This document shows, piece by piece, positions 1 through 5,355 of a stretch of DNA of 11,713 nt. The position numbers and the translations under genes were made by a program. The stretch is from a bacterium (GTDB lineage: Bacteria; Desulfobacterota; Deferrisomatia; Deferrisomatales; BM512): assembly GCA_009724975.1 (NCBI GenBank), contig SRXB01000040.1, positions 1 to 11,713 on the forward strand, in the 5' to 3' direction. Numbering within the stretch: the first letter of the stretch is position 1; each line of letters opens with the position of its first letter. The notes beneath the pieces were generated by a model. It made no database searches, was not told where the DNA came from, and was given only the letters and a program-made list of their open reading frames with translations.

Positions 1-1
1 A

Positions 2-88
2 GTACCCGTAGGCTTCCTGCACTTGGCGCGAGTAATGAATCGTAGTCAAGATGCGGAAGCCGGAGGGCAAGCGCAGCTTGGATTATAA
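2..88 (+). CDS. C-terminal tail of an unidentified ORF, open to the left edge
   Basis: A plus-strand frame is open from the window edge and ends at a TAA at 86-88, giving 28 residues that begin VPVGFLHLARVMNRS. I do not recognise the peptide. It stops only five bases before a perfect hairpin of the type found at the right end of IS200/IS605 elements, where tnpB usually lies. It could therefore be the C-terminus of a TnpB-like protein, intact or decayed. That assignment rests on position alone, and the frame may equally be chance. Confidence 0.25.
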   Translation, partial: VPVGFLHLARVMNRSQDAEAGGQAQLGL

Positions 89-120
89 GATGCCACGGGC
101 GTAAGCCCGTGGTAGTTCAC
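89..120 (+). mobile_element. Putative right end of an IS200/IS605-like element (subterminal hairpin)
   Basis: The 8-bp inverted repeat CCACGGGC (93-100) and GCCCGTGG (105-112) is perfect, with loop GTAA, and is followed by TAGTTCAC (113-120). IS200/IS605 elements have no terminal inverted repeats. They carry imperfect or perfect subterminal hairpins that the Y1 transposase recognises, followed by a short cleavage tetra- or pentanucleotide. The layout here (ORF end, hairpin, short tail) matches that plan. No transposase is visible, so this is a tentative call. The same hairpin could also be a REP-like extragenic palindrome or a terminator without a U tract. Confidence 0.4.
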
Positions 121-151
121 TTGAGGGGTTTGGCGCGCCCCGCGCCCGCGC

Positions 152-171
152 GACACTTTTTAAAAAGTGTC
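152..171. repeat. 20-bp perfect palindrome
   Basis: GACACTTTTTAAAAAGTGTC is its own reverse complement over all 20 bases. It could be an operator for a dimeric regulator, a member of a dispersed palindrome family, or a cruciform or terminator-like stem. There is no T run after it on either strand beyond the stem itself. No gene start lies within 400 bases, which argues against an operator role here. Confidence 0.7.
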
Positions 172-234
172 CAAAACTTGGCCCTGCAACAAAGCTCTCG
201 CTTTTCGGCTCGACCGTTCGCTCCGGCGGGGTCG

Positions 235-257
235 CGACGGACTCTGAAGGTCCGCCG
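235..257. repeat. Imperfect hairpin
   Basis: CGACGGAC (235-242) pairs with GTCCGCCG (250-257) with one mismatch, around a 7-base loop. It is one of several short inverted repeats in the noncoding left flank. Alone it is weak and could be chance in GC-rich sequence. Confidence 0.3.
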
Positions 258-332
258 TCTCCCTTATCCGCCTTCGCTCACTGCTTCGTTGAAAGGGCCG
301 ACTTCACGTTTGGCTCGCTTCGCTCGTGGCTC

Positions 333-350
333 GCAAATCTTTTGATTTGC
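333..350. repeat. Perfect 7-bp hairpin with TTTT loop
   Basis: GCAAATC (333-339) and GATTTGC (344-350) form a perfect stem around TTTT. It lies about 60 bases past the stop of the minus-strand gene that ends at 412, so it could be a 3' hairpin of that operon's transcript. However, the minus-strand sequence after the stem (GAGCCACGAG) has no U tract, so it is not a standard factor-independent terminator. Confidence 0.45.
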
Positions 351-411
351 TCGAAGGTAGTTTAGCCCAAGCTGGCCGGATTTCCTTTTAATCGCTCGAA
401 GGCAAGTTTTT

Positions 412-636
412 TTATTTATGGGGTTTGGGCCACTCTTCGTTTTCCAGCACTTTGGCGAAGGCGAACATGCGGTCCCACTCCACCTCCCTGCCGGAAACCG
501 GGCATTTAAGGCGCATTTTCTTTTCATCGACGCCTATCACCAGCCAGTCGCCGCCCCTGCCCCCGCCTTCGAGCCGTATCTTCTGCCCGACCTGAAGGGG
601 GTATCTCTCGAAAATCACAACATTTTCGATGCTCAT
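412..636 (-). CDS. Uncharacterised 74-residue protein, last gene of the PHP-thiF operon
   Basis: I do not recognise this family. The ORF begins MSIENVVIFERYPLQVGQ and ends EEWPKPHK. It has alternating hydrophobic/charged stretches (IRLEGGGRGGDWLVIG, KKMRLKCPVSGREVEW) suggesting a small all-beta fold, one cysteine at residue 45, and no signal peptide or membrane segment. Its ATG overlaps the thiF stop by one base (TGATG on the minus strand), so translation is probably coupled to ThiF. That coupling, together with codon use and composition like its neighbours, is the main reason to believe it is real. A role linked to the ThiF-like enzyme is possible but is only guilt by association. Confidence 0.72.
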   Translation of the reverse strand: MSIENVVIFERYPLQVGQKIRLEGGGRGGDWLVIGVDEKKMRLKCPVSGREVEWDRMFAFAKVLENEEWPKPHK

Positions 637-1439
637 CAGTATTCTTCTCCGAGTAGGATTCTTATGGCGAGGTTGGCCTGTATGTGGGCGGCCACACCGA
701 CGCGGGGGGCCATCAGCCCCATGAAGGGTTTGGCTTCGCTCTCAAGGTCGCCGACGACGTGGAGGTTTTTGCCGAGGCGGTGGATGCGTATGGTTTCCGA
801 GGGGCCGTGGCCCGCAAGCCCCGAGGCGGCGATGACCTGCGCTTCGGGGACATTGCCCAGCACCGCCTCAATCAGCATGGTTTTCTGGTCGGCTTTGTCC
901 AGCGCCTCCACCACAACATCGCAGCCCTTGAAGATTTCGGGCGAATTTTCGCCCGTGAGCATCACGTTGTGGAGCAAGAGCCTGGCGTAGGGATTGATGC
1001 GCAAAAGGTTCTGGGCGAGGGCGCTTGTCTTTTCTATACCGATCTGGTCGGCGAAATAGACCTGCCTGCCGAGGTTGGAGGGCTCCACCACGTCGAAATC
1101 GGCCAGCACAAGCTCCCCGACCCCCACGCGCACCAGCGCCATAGCCACGTAGCTCCCAAGGCCGCCCAGCCCCGCGATTCCAACCCGCGCTTTTTTCAGT
1201 TTGGCGTAGATGCCCGGGGTGTGGCGGGCCGAAATCATGGCTTCGAGTTCCTCGGGGGTGGGTATCTCGCCGCGCTTTATCAGGACGAGCCGGTCGCCCT
1301 TGGCCAGCCTCGTTTCAGGGATGGCGGGAAAGCCGTTTATTACGATTATGTCCGCGCCCGGCTTCCGAAGGTCGCGCACCTCTCCCGCGGAAAGGCCCTC
1401 TTTGATTTCGCAATTTTTTTCGTTGAGGTAAATCTGCAA
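636..1439 (-). CDS. thiF: ThiF-like sulfur-carrier adenylyltransferase with N-terminal ThiS-like domain
   Basis: This E1-like enzyme is predicted to adenylate the C-terminal glycine of ThiS in thiamine thiazole synthesis. Residues about 1-60 form a ThiS/ubiquitin-like domain (starts MQIYLNEKNCEIKEG). It lacks a terminal Gly-Gly and runs on through KRGEIPTPEE. Residues about 80-267 are the ThiF/MoeB/Uba nucleotide-binding fold, with ATP loop GIAGLGGLGS near 87-96, the ADFDVVEPSNLGRQ segment and VVEALDKAD. Only two cysteines are present, so the paired CxxC zinc site of E. coli ThiF is missing. This fits the 'ThiF family 2' type seen in anaerobes. I chose the TTG at 1439 because AGGGGAA sits about 5 bases upstream. 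A TTG at 1472 would add 11 residues but has no Shine-Dalgarno sequence. The gene lies 67 bases after the PHP gene and overlaps the 74-residue ORF by one base. Confidence 0.85.
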   Translation of the reverse strand: MQIYLNEKNCEIKEGLSAGEVRDLRKPGADIIVINGFPAIPETRLAKGDRLVLIKRGEIPTPEELEAMISARHTPGIYAKLKKARVGIAGLGGLGSYVAMALVRVGVGELVLADFDVVEPSNLGRQVYFADQIGIEKTSALAQNLLRINPYARLLLHNVMLTGENSPEIFKGCDVVVEALDKADQKTMLIEAVLGNVPEAQVIAASGLAGHGPSETIRIHRLGKNLHVVGDLESEAKPFMGLMAPRVGVAAHIQANLAIRILLGEEY

Positions 1440-1506
1440 TGCGGTTCCCCTTTTTGTGAAGCGTTTAGTCAAGGATAACCGTTTTTGTGGAAAAGCGCGG
1501 TGATTT

Positions 1507-2367
1507 TCAGCCCTTGCGGGTTTTGGGGGAGGATATGGCGGCCTTTAGCGCCCAAAAGCACTCCATTCCCAAGGGAAGCCCTCCAAAGCCGTGGCCAAGT
1601 TCAAGCCCGTCGGGGTTGGGGGCGTGGAAATCGCTTCCGCCGGTGATCAAAAGTCCTTTTTGGCGCGCAAGACGGGCGTATCTCTCGGTTTGCTCGGAGG
1701 AGTGCCTGCTGTAATAAACCTCTATGCCGTCAAGGCCAAGGGAGAGGAGGCGATCGAAAGCCCGCTCGAAAACCCCAGGGTTTTCACGCTCCATCACCCC
1801 CGGGTGAGCCATCACAGCCACCCCGCCCATCTCGCGGATTGTCTCGAACGCCTCTTCGGGCGTCAATCTCTCTCTATCCACGTAGGCCAGCCCGCCCCTG
1901 CCGAGGTACTGACTGAAGGCCACCTGCAGGGAGGGGACCATTCGGCGCTTCACCATAAGGCGGGCTATGTGAAGCCTGCCGACTATGTCGCCGCCCGCTT
2001 CCTTGCGCACCTGATCGGAGGAGATCGGAGCCCCGAGCTCGTTGAGGCGGGAGACCATCTTTACCAGCCTTGTGTTTCTAGCCGCTTCGAGGCGGGCGAA
2101 AACCCGCTCTATCGAGGGGCTCCATCCTTGTGTTCCGTAACCAAGAAGGTGAATGCCGACCCCTTCGAGCGCCACGGAAAACTCCACCCCTGCCAGGACC
2201 TCCACTCCAAGGCGTTCGCCGGCTCGTGCGGCCTCGGAGCAACCGGCGCAGGTGTCGTGGTCGGTGATGGAAATCGCCTTCACTCCGCGCAGGGCGGCCC
2301 TCTCCAAAACCTCGGTGGGGGTTAGAGAGCCGTCGGAAAAAGTGGAATGGACGTGAAGGTCGATCAT
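1507..2367 (-). CDS. PHP-domain phosphoesterase, TrpH/YciV (RnaAM)-like
   Basis: This metal-dependent phosphoesterase of the polymerase-and-histidinol-phosphatase superfamily has 286 residues, a normal length for the TrpH/YciV group. That group includes 3',5'-nucleoside bisphosphate phosphatases and 5'-to-3' oligoribonucleases. The metal-binding motifs are all present: HVH (His5, His7), Asp12, TDHD (residues 35-38), GVEFS (60-64, Glu62), AHPG (His188) and SDFH (Asp246, His248). It should be a soluble cytoplasmic enzyme. The start is an ATG with a modest GGAAA about 10 bases upstream. It is the first gene of a minus-strand operon with the ThiF-like gene and lies divergent to the tRNA-Arg gene. 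Its exact substrate cannot be read from the sequence. Confidence 0.88.
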   Translation of the reverse strand: MIDLHVHSTFSDGSLTPTEVLERAALRGVKAISITDHDTCAGCSEAARAGERLGVEVLAGVEFSVALEGVGIHLLGYGTQGWSPSIERVFARLEAARNTRLVKMVSRLNELGAPISSDQVRKEAGGDIVGRLHIARLMVKRRMVPSLQVAFSQYLGRGGLAYVDRERLTPEEAFETIREMGGVAVMAHPGVMERENPGVFERAFDRLLSLGLDGIEVYYSRHSSEQTERYARLARQKGLLITGGSDFHAPNPDGLELGHGFGGLPLGMECFWALKAAISSPKTRKG

Positions 2368-2401
2368 GTTTTAGGTTTCCGTTTAAAATTTCATTCAATT
2401 G

Positions 2402-2430
2402 ATGTTCATCCATCGCGGCGCGGAAGTCAA
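2402..2430 (-). promoter_or_regulatory. Candidate sigma-70 promoter for the PHP-thiF operon
   Basis: On the minus strand TTGACT (2430-2425) is followed 17 bases later by GAACAT (2407-2402). The -35 is good and the -10 matches the consensus at only three of six bases. Transcription would start near 2395, leaving a leader of about 28 bases before the ATG at 2367. Confidence 0.3.
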
Positions 2431-2456
2431 GAAGAAGCGAAAACCTTAAAAGAAAC

Positions 2457-2485
2457 TTGACTTTAGGCGAATCGGAATCTACGAT
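2457..2485 (+). promoter_or_regulatory. Sigma-70-type promoter of the tRNA-Arg gene
   Basis: TTGACT (2457-2462) and TACGAT (2480-2485) are separated by exactly 17 bases. Transcription would start near 2492, about 14 bases before the mature tRNA 5' end, which is typical for a short-leader tRNA transcript. No GC-rich stringent discriminator is obvious. Confidence 0.65.
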
Positions 2486-2505
2486 TCACTAGATACGCCG
2501 TCAAT

Positions 2506-2582
2506 GCCCTCGTAGCTCAGGTGGATAGAGCACAGGATTCCTAATCCTGGGGCCGTAGGTTCGAGTCCTGCCGGGGGCACCA
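2506..2582 (+). tRNA. tRNA-Arg (anticodon CCU)
   Basis: A complete cloverleaf can be drawn. The acceptor GCCCTCG pairs with CGGGGGC with one G-T pair. The D arm is GCTC/GAGC. The anticodon stem CAGGA/TCCTG encloses loop TTCCTAA, giving anticodon CCT at 2540-2542, which reads AGG codons. The variable region is five bases. The T arm GTAGG/CCTGC carries loop TTCGAGT. The discriminator is A and CCA is encoded (2580-2582). It has its own promoter and lies 53 bases before the HU gene, with no hairpin terminator between them, so the two may be cotranscribed. Confidence 0.97.
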
Positions 2583-2635
2583 TGCGTTTAGGCTTTTTTG
2601 CTTCACTTTAGAAACACCGCGAGGAGGAGACTTGG

Positions 2636-2917
2636 ATGAACAAGTCGGAACTCATCAAGGTCGTGGCCGAGAAGGGCGGGCTTTCGATGAAAGCCGCCAA
2701 AGAGGTGGTCAACACCTTCTTCGATGCCCACGTGGAAGCCATTTTGAAGGATGAGCGAATCGAGATTCGCGGTTTCGGCAGCTTCGTAAATAAAAAATAC
2801 GACGCTTACACGGGCCGCAATCCCAAGACCGGAGAGAAAATCTCCGTTCCGGAAAAAAAGTTGCCGTTCTTTAAGGTGGGCAAAGAGCTTAAATTCCGCG
2901 TAGACAGCGACGACTGA
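2636..2917 (+). CDS. hup: HU-family histone-like DNA-binding protein
   Basis: This is a small basic nucleoid protein that binds and bends DNA as a dimer. At 93 residues it has the standard HU/IHF length. It starts MNKSELIKVVAEKGGLS (helical dimerisation region), has the GFGSF core at about residues 46-50 (IEIRGFGSF), and the beta-arm tip GRNPKTGE at about residues 60-67 with the DNA-intercalating proline. It closes with PFFKVGKELKFRVD. A strong GAGGAGG lies about 8 bases before the ATG. Upstream is the tRNA-Arg and downstream a terminator, so it is probably transcribed as a short unit or by read-through from the tRNA promoter. HU is more likely than an IHF subunit, but residues alone do not fully separate them. 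Confidence 0.95.
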   Translation: MNKSELIKVVAEKGGLSMKAAKEVVNTFFDAHVEAILKDERIEIRGFGSFVNKKYDAYTGRNPKTGEKISVPEKKLPFFKVGKELKFRVDSDD

Positions 2918-2950
2918 CCCTTTTTTGCCGCTTAGCCGCTAATCATTCTT

Positions 2951-2987
2951 CGCCGCCTGAAGGCTGGGGTGGCGTGGTTTGTTTTTT
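2951..2987 (+). terminator. Factor-independent terminator after the HU gene
   Basis: CGCCGCC (2951-2957) pairs with GGTGGCG (2968-2974) through seven base pairs, one of them G-T, around a 10-base loop. It is followed by a T-rich tract TTTGTTTTTT (2978-2987). It sits 34 bases after the HU stop and separates HU from the hyp operon. Confidence 0.6.
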
Positions 2988-3020
2988 CACCAGCCCTCTT
3001 GATTTTCGGGTGTCAACCAG

Positions 3021-3251
3021 ATGTGCGTCGCCGTTCCGGGAAAGATAATATCAATTGACGAAAGCCTTATGGCGATGGCCGATTTCGGCGGCTCCATGAG
3101 GGAGATATCGGTGGCCCTGCTGCCGGATCCAAAGGTTGGCGATTACGTCATCGTCCACGCGGGCTTCGCCCTCAACAAGGTTGACGCGATGGAGGCCGAG
3201 GACACCATAAAAATGATGCGGCAGGTCATTGATGACGCAAAAATCTTCTGA
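3021..3251 (+). CDS. hypC: [NiFe]-hydrogenase maturation chaperone HypC
   Basis: HypC/HybG/HupF chaperones pair with HypD to carry the Fe(CN)2CO unit and deliver it to the hydrogenase large subunit precursor. The 76-residue protein has the family signature MCVAVPG with the essential Cys2 just after the initiator Met, and the second conserved block VHAGFALNKVD at about residues 45-55. Length is normal (70-90). No strong Shine-Dalgarno or promoter is seen in the short interval after the HU terminator, so its transcription start is unresolved. Its 3' end overlaps hypD by 20 bases, pointing to coupled translation. Confidence 0.96.
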   Translation: MCVAVPGKIISIDESLMAMADFGGSMREISVALLPDPKVGDYVIVHAGFALNKVDAMEAEDTIKMMRQVIDDAKIF

Positions 3252-4326
3252 CCTCTTCCGCGACAGGGAGAGCGCCGCAAAACTTCTCGATGTAATCAAA
3301 GGCTACGACGGCCCCCACATCTCCATAATGGAGGTATGCGGCACCCACACGGTGGCGATTGCCCGCATGGGGCTTCGAGACCTCCTTCCCTCCGGCGTCA
3401 CCCTCCTCTCCGGCCCGGGCTGCCCCGTCTGCGTAACCCCCATCGACTCCTTCGACGAGGCGATCTGGCTCGCCAGGGAAAAGGGGGTCATTCTGGCCAC
3501 CTACGGCGACGCCCTTCGCGTCCCCGGCACCAGGACCAACCTTTTGAACGCCAAGGCCGAAGGCGCCGATGTGTCGCCGGTCTATTCCGCCACCGACGCC
3601 CTTGCCCTGGCGCGCAAAAACCCCTCGAAGGAAGTGGTCTTTCTCGGCCTCGGCTTCGAGACCACCTCGCCGACGGTGGCTTTCGCTGTTGAGGCGGCGA
3701 AGAAGGAGGGGCTGGGGAATTTTTCGGTTCTCAGCGCCCACAAGGCCCTCATGCCCGCCGTGGGGGCGCTTCTCCTCGACCCCGCAGTGAAAATAGGCGC
3801 TTTCCTTTGCCCTGGCCACGCCTCGATGGTGCTTGGCGCGAACGTCTATGTCCCCGTGGCGGAGAAATACAAAATACCCTGCGTGGTTGCGGGCTTCGAG
3901 CCGCTTGACGTCCTAGTGGGAATCATCATGATCCTCAGGCAGGCCAAAGAGGGGGTCGCCAAAATGGAAAACGGCTACCCCCGCGTCGTAACGGCTGAGG
4001 GCAACAAAGCCGCGCTGGCGGTTCTTGAAAAGGTCTTCACCCTTGCCGACGCCGGCTGGCGAGGCCTTGGCGTAATACCCATGAGCGGCTACGAGCTTCG
4101 CGAAGAATACGCGGCCTTCGACGCCCGACGCAAGTTTTTGGCCGGAGTGGAAATCGACTCTAAAGAGCCCGCCGGTTGCAGGTGCGCGGATGTGTTGCGA
4201 GGCATAATTCCGCCCGCCTACTGTCCCCTCTTCGGCAAGGCCTGCACACCGGAAAAGCCCGTGGGGGCGTGCATGGTCTCCTCCGAAGGCGCCTGCGGCG
4301 CACATTACCGCTACAGGGGAATTTGA
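3232..4326 (+). CDS. hypD: [NiFe]-hydrogenase maturation Fe-S protein HypD
   Basis: HypD is the redox-active scaffold on which, with HypC, the Fe(CN)2CO cofactor of [NiFe] hydrogenase is assembled. The 364 residues are typical. Visible signatures are MEVCGTHT (Cys36), GPGCPVC (Cys64, Cys67), GFETTSPTVA, and a cysteine-rich C-terminus from GCRCAD onward (Cys316, 318, 331, 338, 347, 355) that supplies the [4Fe-4S] ligands. I chose the ATG at 3232 because an AGG lies six bases upstream. An in-frame TTG immediately before it (3229) is less likely. The start lies inside the end of hypC, and the stop is three bases before hypE, so the three genes form one operon. Confidence 0.97.
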   Translation: MTQKSSDLFRDRESAAKLLDVIKGYDGPHISIMEVCGTHTVAIARMGLRDLLPSGVTLLSGPGCPVCVTPIDSFDEAIWLAREKGVILATYGDALRVPGTRTNLLNAKAEGADVSPVYSATDALALARKNPSKEVVFLGLGFETTSPTVAFAVEAAKKEGLGNFSVLSAHKALMPAVGALLLDPAVKIGAFLCPGHASMVLGANVYVPVAEKYKIPCVVAGFEPLDVLVGIIMILRQAKEGVAKMENGYPRVVTAEGNKAALAVLEKVFTLADAGWRGLGVIPMSGYELREEYAAFDARRKFLAGVEIDSKEPAGCRCADVLRGIIPPAYCPLFGKACTPEKPVGACMVSSEGACGAHYRYRGI

Positions 4327-4329
4327 GAG

Positions 4330-5328
4330 ATGGAAAAGAGAGTCCAGAAGGCCCACGGCGGCGGCGGCGCGCAGATGCGCTCGCTCATAAAGGATATTTT
4401 CCTTCGCCATTTCGACAATCCCGAGCTCTCCCGCCTCAACGATTTCGCGCAGGTTTCCCTCCCCGCCGGAAGGGTCGCCCTAACCACCGATTCCTACGTG
4501 GTGGACCCCTGGGAATTCCCCGGGGGGAATATCGGCGACCTTGCGGTGTGCGGCACCGTCAACGACCTCTCCATGTCCGGCGCAAAACCCCTCTACCTGA
4601 CCACCGGCTTCATACTGCCGGAAGGTTTTCCCATCCAAAGCCTTGAGAAGATAGTGGCGGCAATGGGCGAGAGGGCGAGGGAGTCGGGCGTGCTCATCGT
4701 GGCGGGCGACACCAAGGTGGTCGAGTCAGGTTGCGGCCCCTTCGTCAACACGGCGGGCGTTGGCGTTATTCCCGAAGGCGTGAACATCGCGGGCGAAAAC
4801 GCCAGGGCCGGAGACGCGGTGATAATAACCGGAGTGGTCGGCAGCCACGGCATAGCCGTTTTGTCGAGGCGCGAGGGGATAGACTTCATAACAGAGGTGA
4901 AAAGCGACTCCGCCCCCCTTTGCCACATCGTGGCGGCCCTCATAGAGGGCGGGGTGACTGTTAACGTCCTTCGCGACCCCACGCGCGGGGGGGTGGCCGA
5001 GGCGCTGAACGAAATCGCGGGGCAATCGGGGGTCGAGATCGAGATAGACGACTCGCTGATACCGATGGAGGCGGGTGTTCGCGCCGCCTGCGAGATGCTG
5101 GGCTACGACCCTCTGCACATCGCCAATGAGGGGTGCATGCTGGTTTTCGTCCCCTCCGGCCAAAAAGAGAAGGCCCTCTCCATAATCAGGTCAAAAAAGT
5201 ATGGCGAAATGGCCGTAGAGATAGGAATAGTTCGCGAAGGCGCCCCACGGGTGGTGGCGCGCACCATACTCGGCTCAAAAAGGCTTGTAGACCCCCCCTC
5301 CGGCGAGCTTTTGCCGCGCATCTGCTGA
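4330..5328 (+). CDS. hypE: [NiFe]-hydrogenase maturation protein HypE (carbamoyl dehydratase)
   Basis: HypE dehydrates the carbamoyl group placed on its C-terminal cysteine by HypF, giving a thiocyanate that donates CN to the HypCD-bound iron. The 332-residue protein is full length. AHGGGG (8-13) opens the PurM/AIRS-type ATP-binding domain, followed by TDSYVVDP (53-60), FPGGNIG (63-69), CGTVNDL (74-80), GDTKVV and DPTRGGVAEALNEIA. It ends in the diagnostic PRIC with Cys332 as the last residue. AGGGGA lies about 9 bases before the ATG. HypF, HypA and HypB are not in the window and must be elsewhere. The gene is followed at once by a strong bidirectional terminator. Confidence 0.97.
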   Translation: MEKRVQKAHGGGGAQMRSLIKDIFLRHFDNPELSRLNDFAQVSLPAGRVALTTDSYVVDPWEFPGGNIGDLAVCGTVNDLSMSGAKPLYLTTGFILPEGFPIQSLEKIVAAMGERARESGVLIVAGDTKVVESGCGPFVNTAGVGVIPEGVNIAGENARAGDAVIITGVVGSHGIAVLSRREGIDFITEVKSDSAPLCHIVAALIEGGVTVNVLRDPTRGGVAEALNEIAGQSGVEIEIDDSLIPMEAGVRAACEMLGYDPLHIANEGCMLVFVPSGQKEKALSIIRSKKYGEMAVEIGIVREGAPRVVARTILGSKRLVDPPSGELLPRIC

Positions 5329-5329
5329 C

Positions 5330-5355
5330 AAAAAGGGGGCTAGCCCCCTTTTTTT
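5330..5355. terminator. Bidirectional terminator shared by hypE and the GT9 gene
   Basis: A perfect 14-base palindrome GGGGGCTAGCCCCC (5335-5348) is flanked by A5 on the left (5330-5334) and T7 on the right (5349-5355). Each strand therefore reads as a GC stem followed by a U run. It starts two bases after the hypE stop. On the minus strand it overlaps coding sequence: the last codons (Lys-Lys-Gly-Gly) and the TAG stop of the glycosyltransferase are encoded within the T run and stem. Confidence 0.92.

Larger units (their letters stand above)
121..411. other. Noncoding stretch rich in short palindromes
   Basis: Between the putative element end and the first clear gene there is no convincing coding sequence. 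The reading frames here have low-complexity, Arg/Ser/Pro-rich translations and no ribosome-binding sites. The stretch contains a 20-bp perfect palindrome (152-171), an imperfect hairpin (235-257), a 7-bp-stem hairpin (333-350), and a direct repeat GCTCGAAGG at 349-357 and 394-402. The motif GGCTCGC occurs twice near 313-334. This could be degraded mobile DNA, a structured RNA, or a dispersed extragenic repeat. Confidence 0.6.

Noticed and set aside
109..345. 78-codon plus-strand ORF in the left noncoding region
   Set aside because: Arg/Pro/Ser-rich translation running through three inverted repeats, with no ribosome-binding site. Judged noncoding.
684..1478. 264-codon plus-strand ORF opposite thiF
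   Set aside because: It is antisense to a clear ThiF-like gene. Its translation is His/Gly-rich with no recognisable motif, as expected for a shadow frame in GC-rich DNA.
1591..2325. 244-codon plus-strand ORF opposite the PHP gene
   Set aside because: It lies wholly inside a gene with all PHP metal motifs intact, and has no family features or ribosome site.
2506..2635. tRNA-Arg 3' end as an integration (att) site
   Set aside because: No integrase, no duplicated tRNA 3' end and no foreign block follows. The next gene is an ordinary HU.
2970..2990. Possible sigma-54 promoter before hypC (TGGC near 2970)
   Set aside because: The GC of the -12 element is absent at the required spacing; that position is within a T run.
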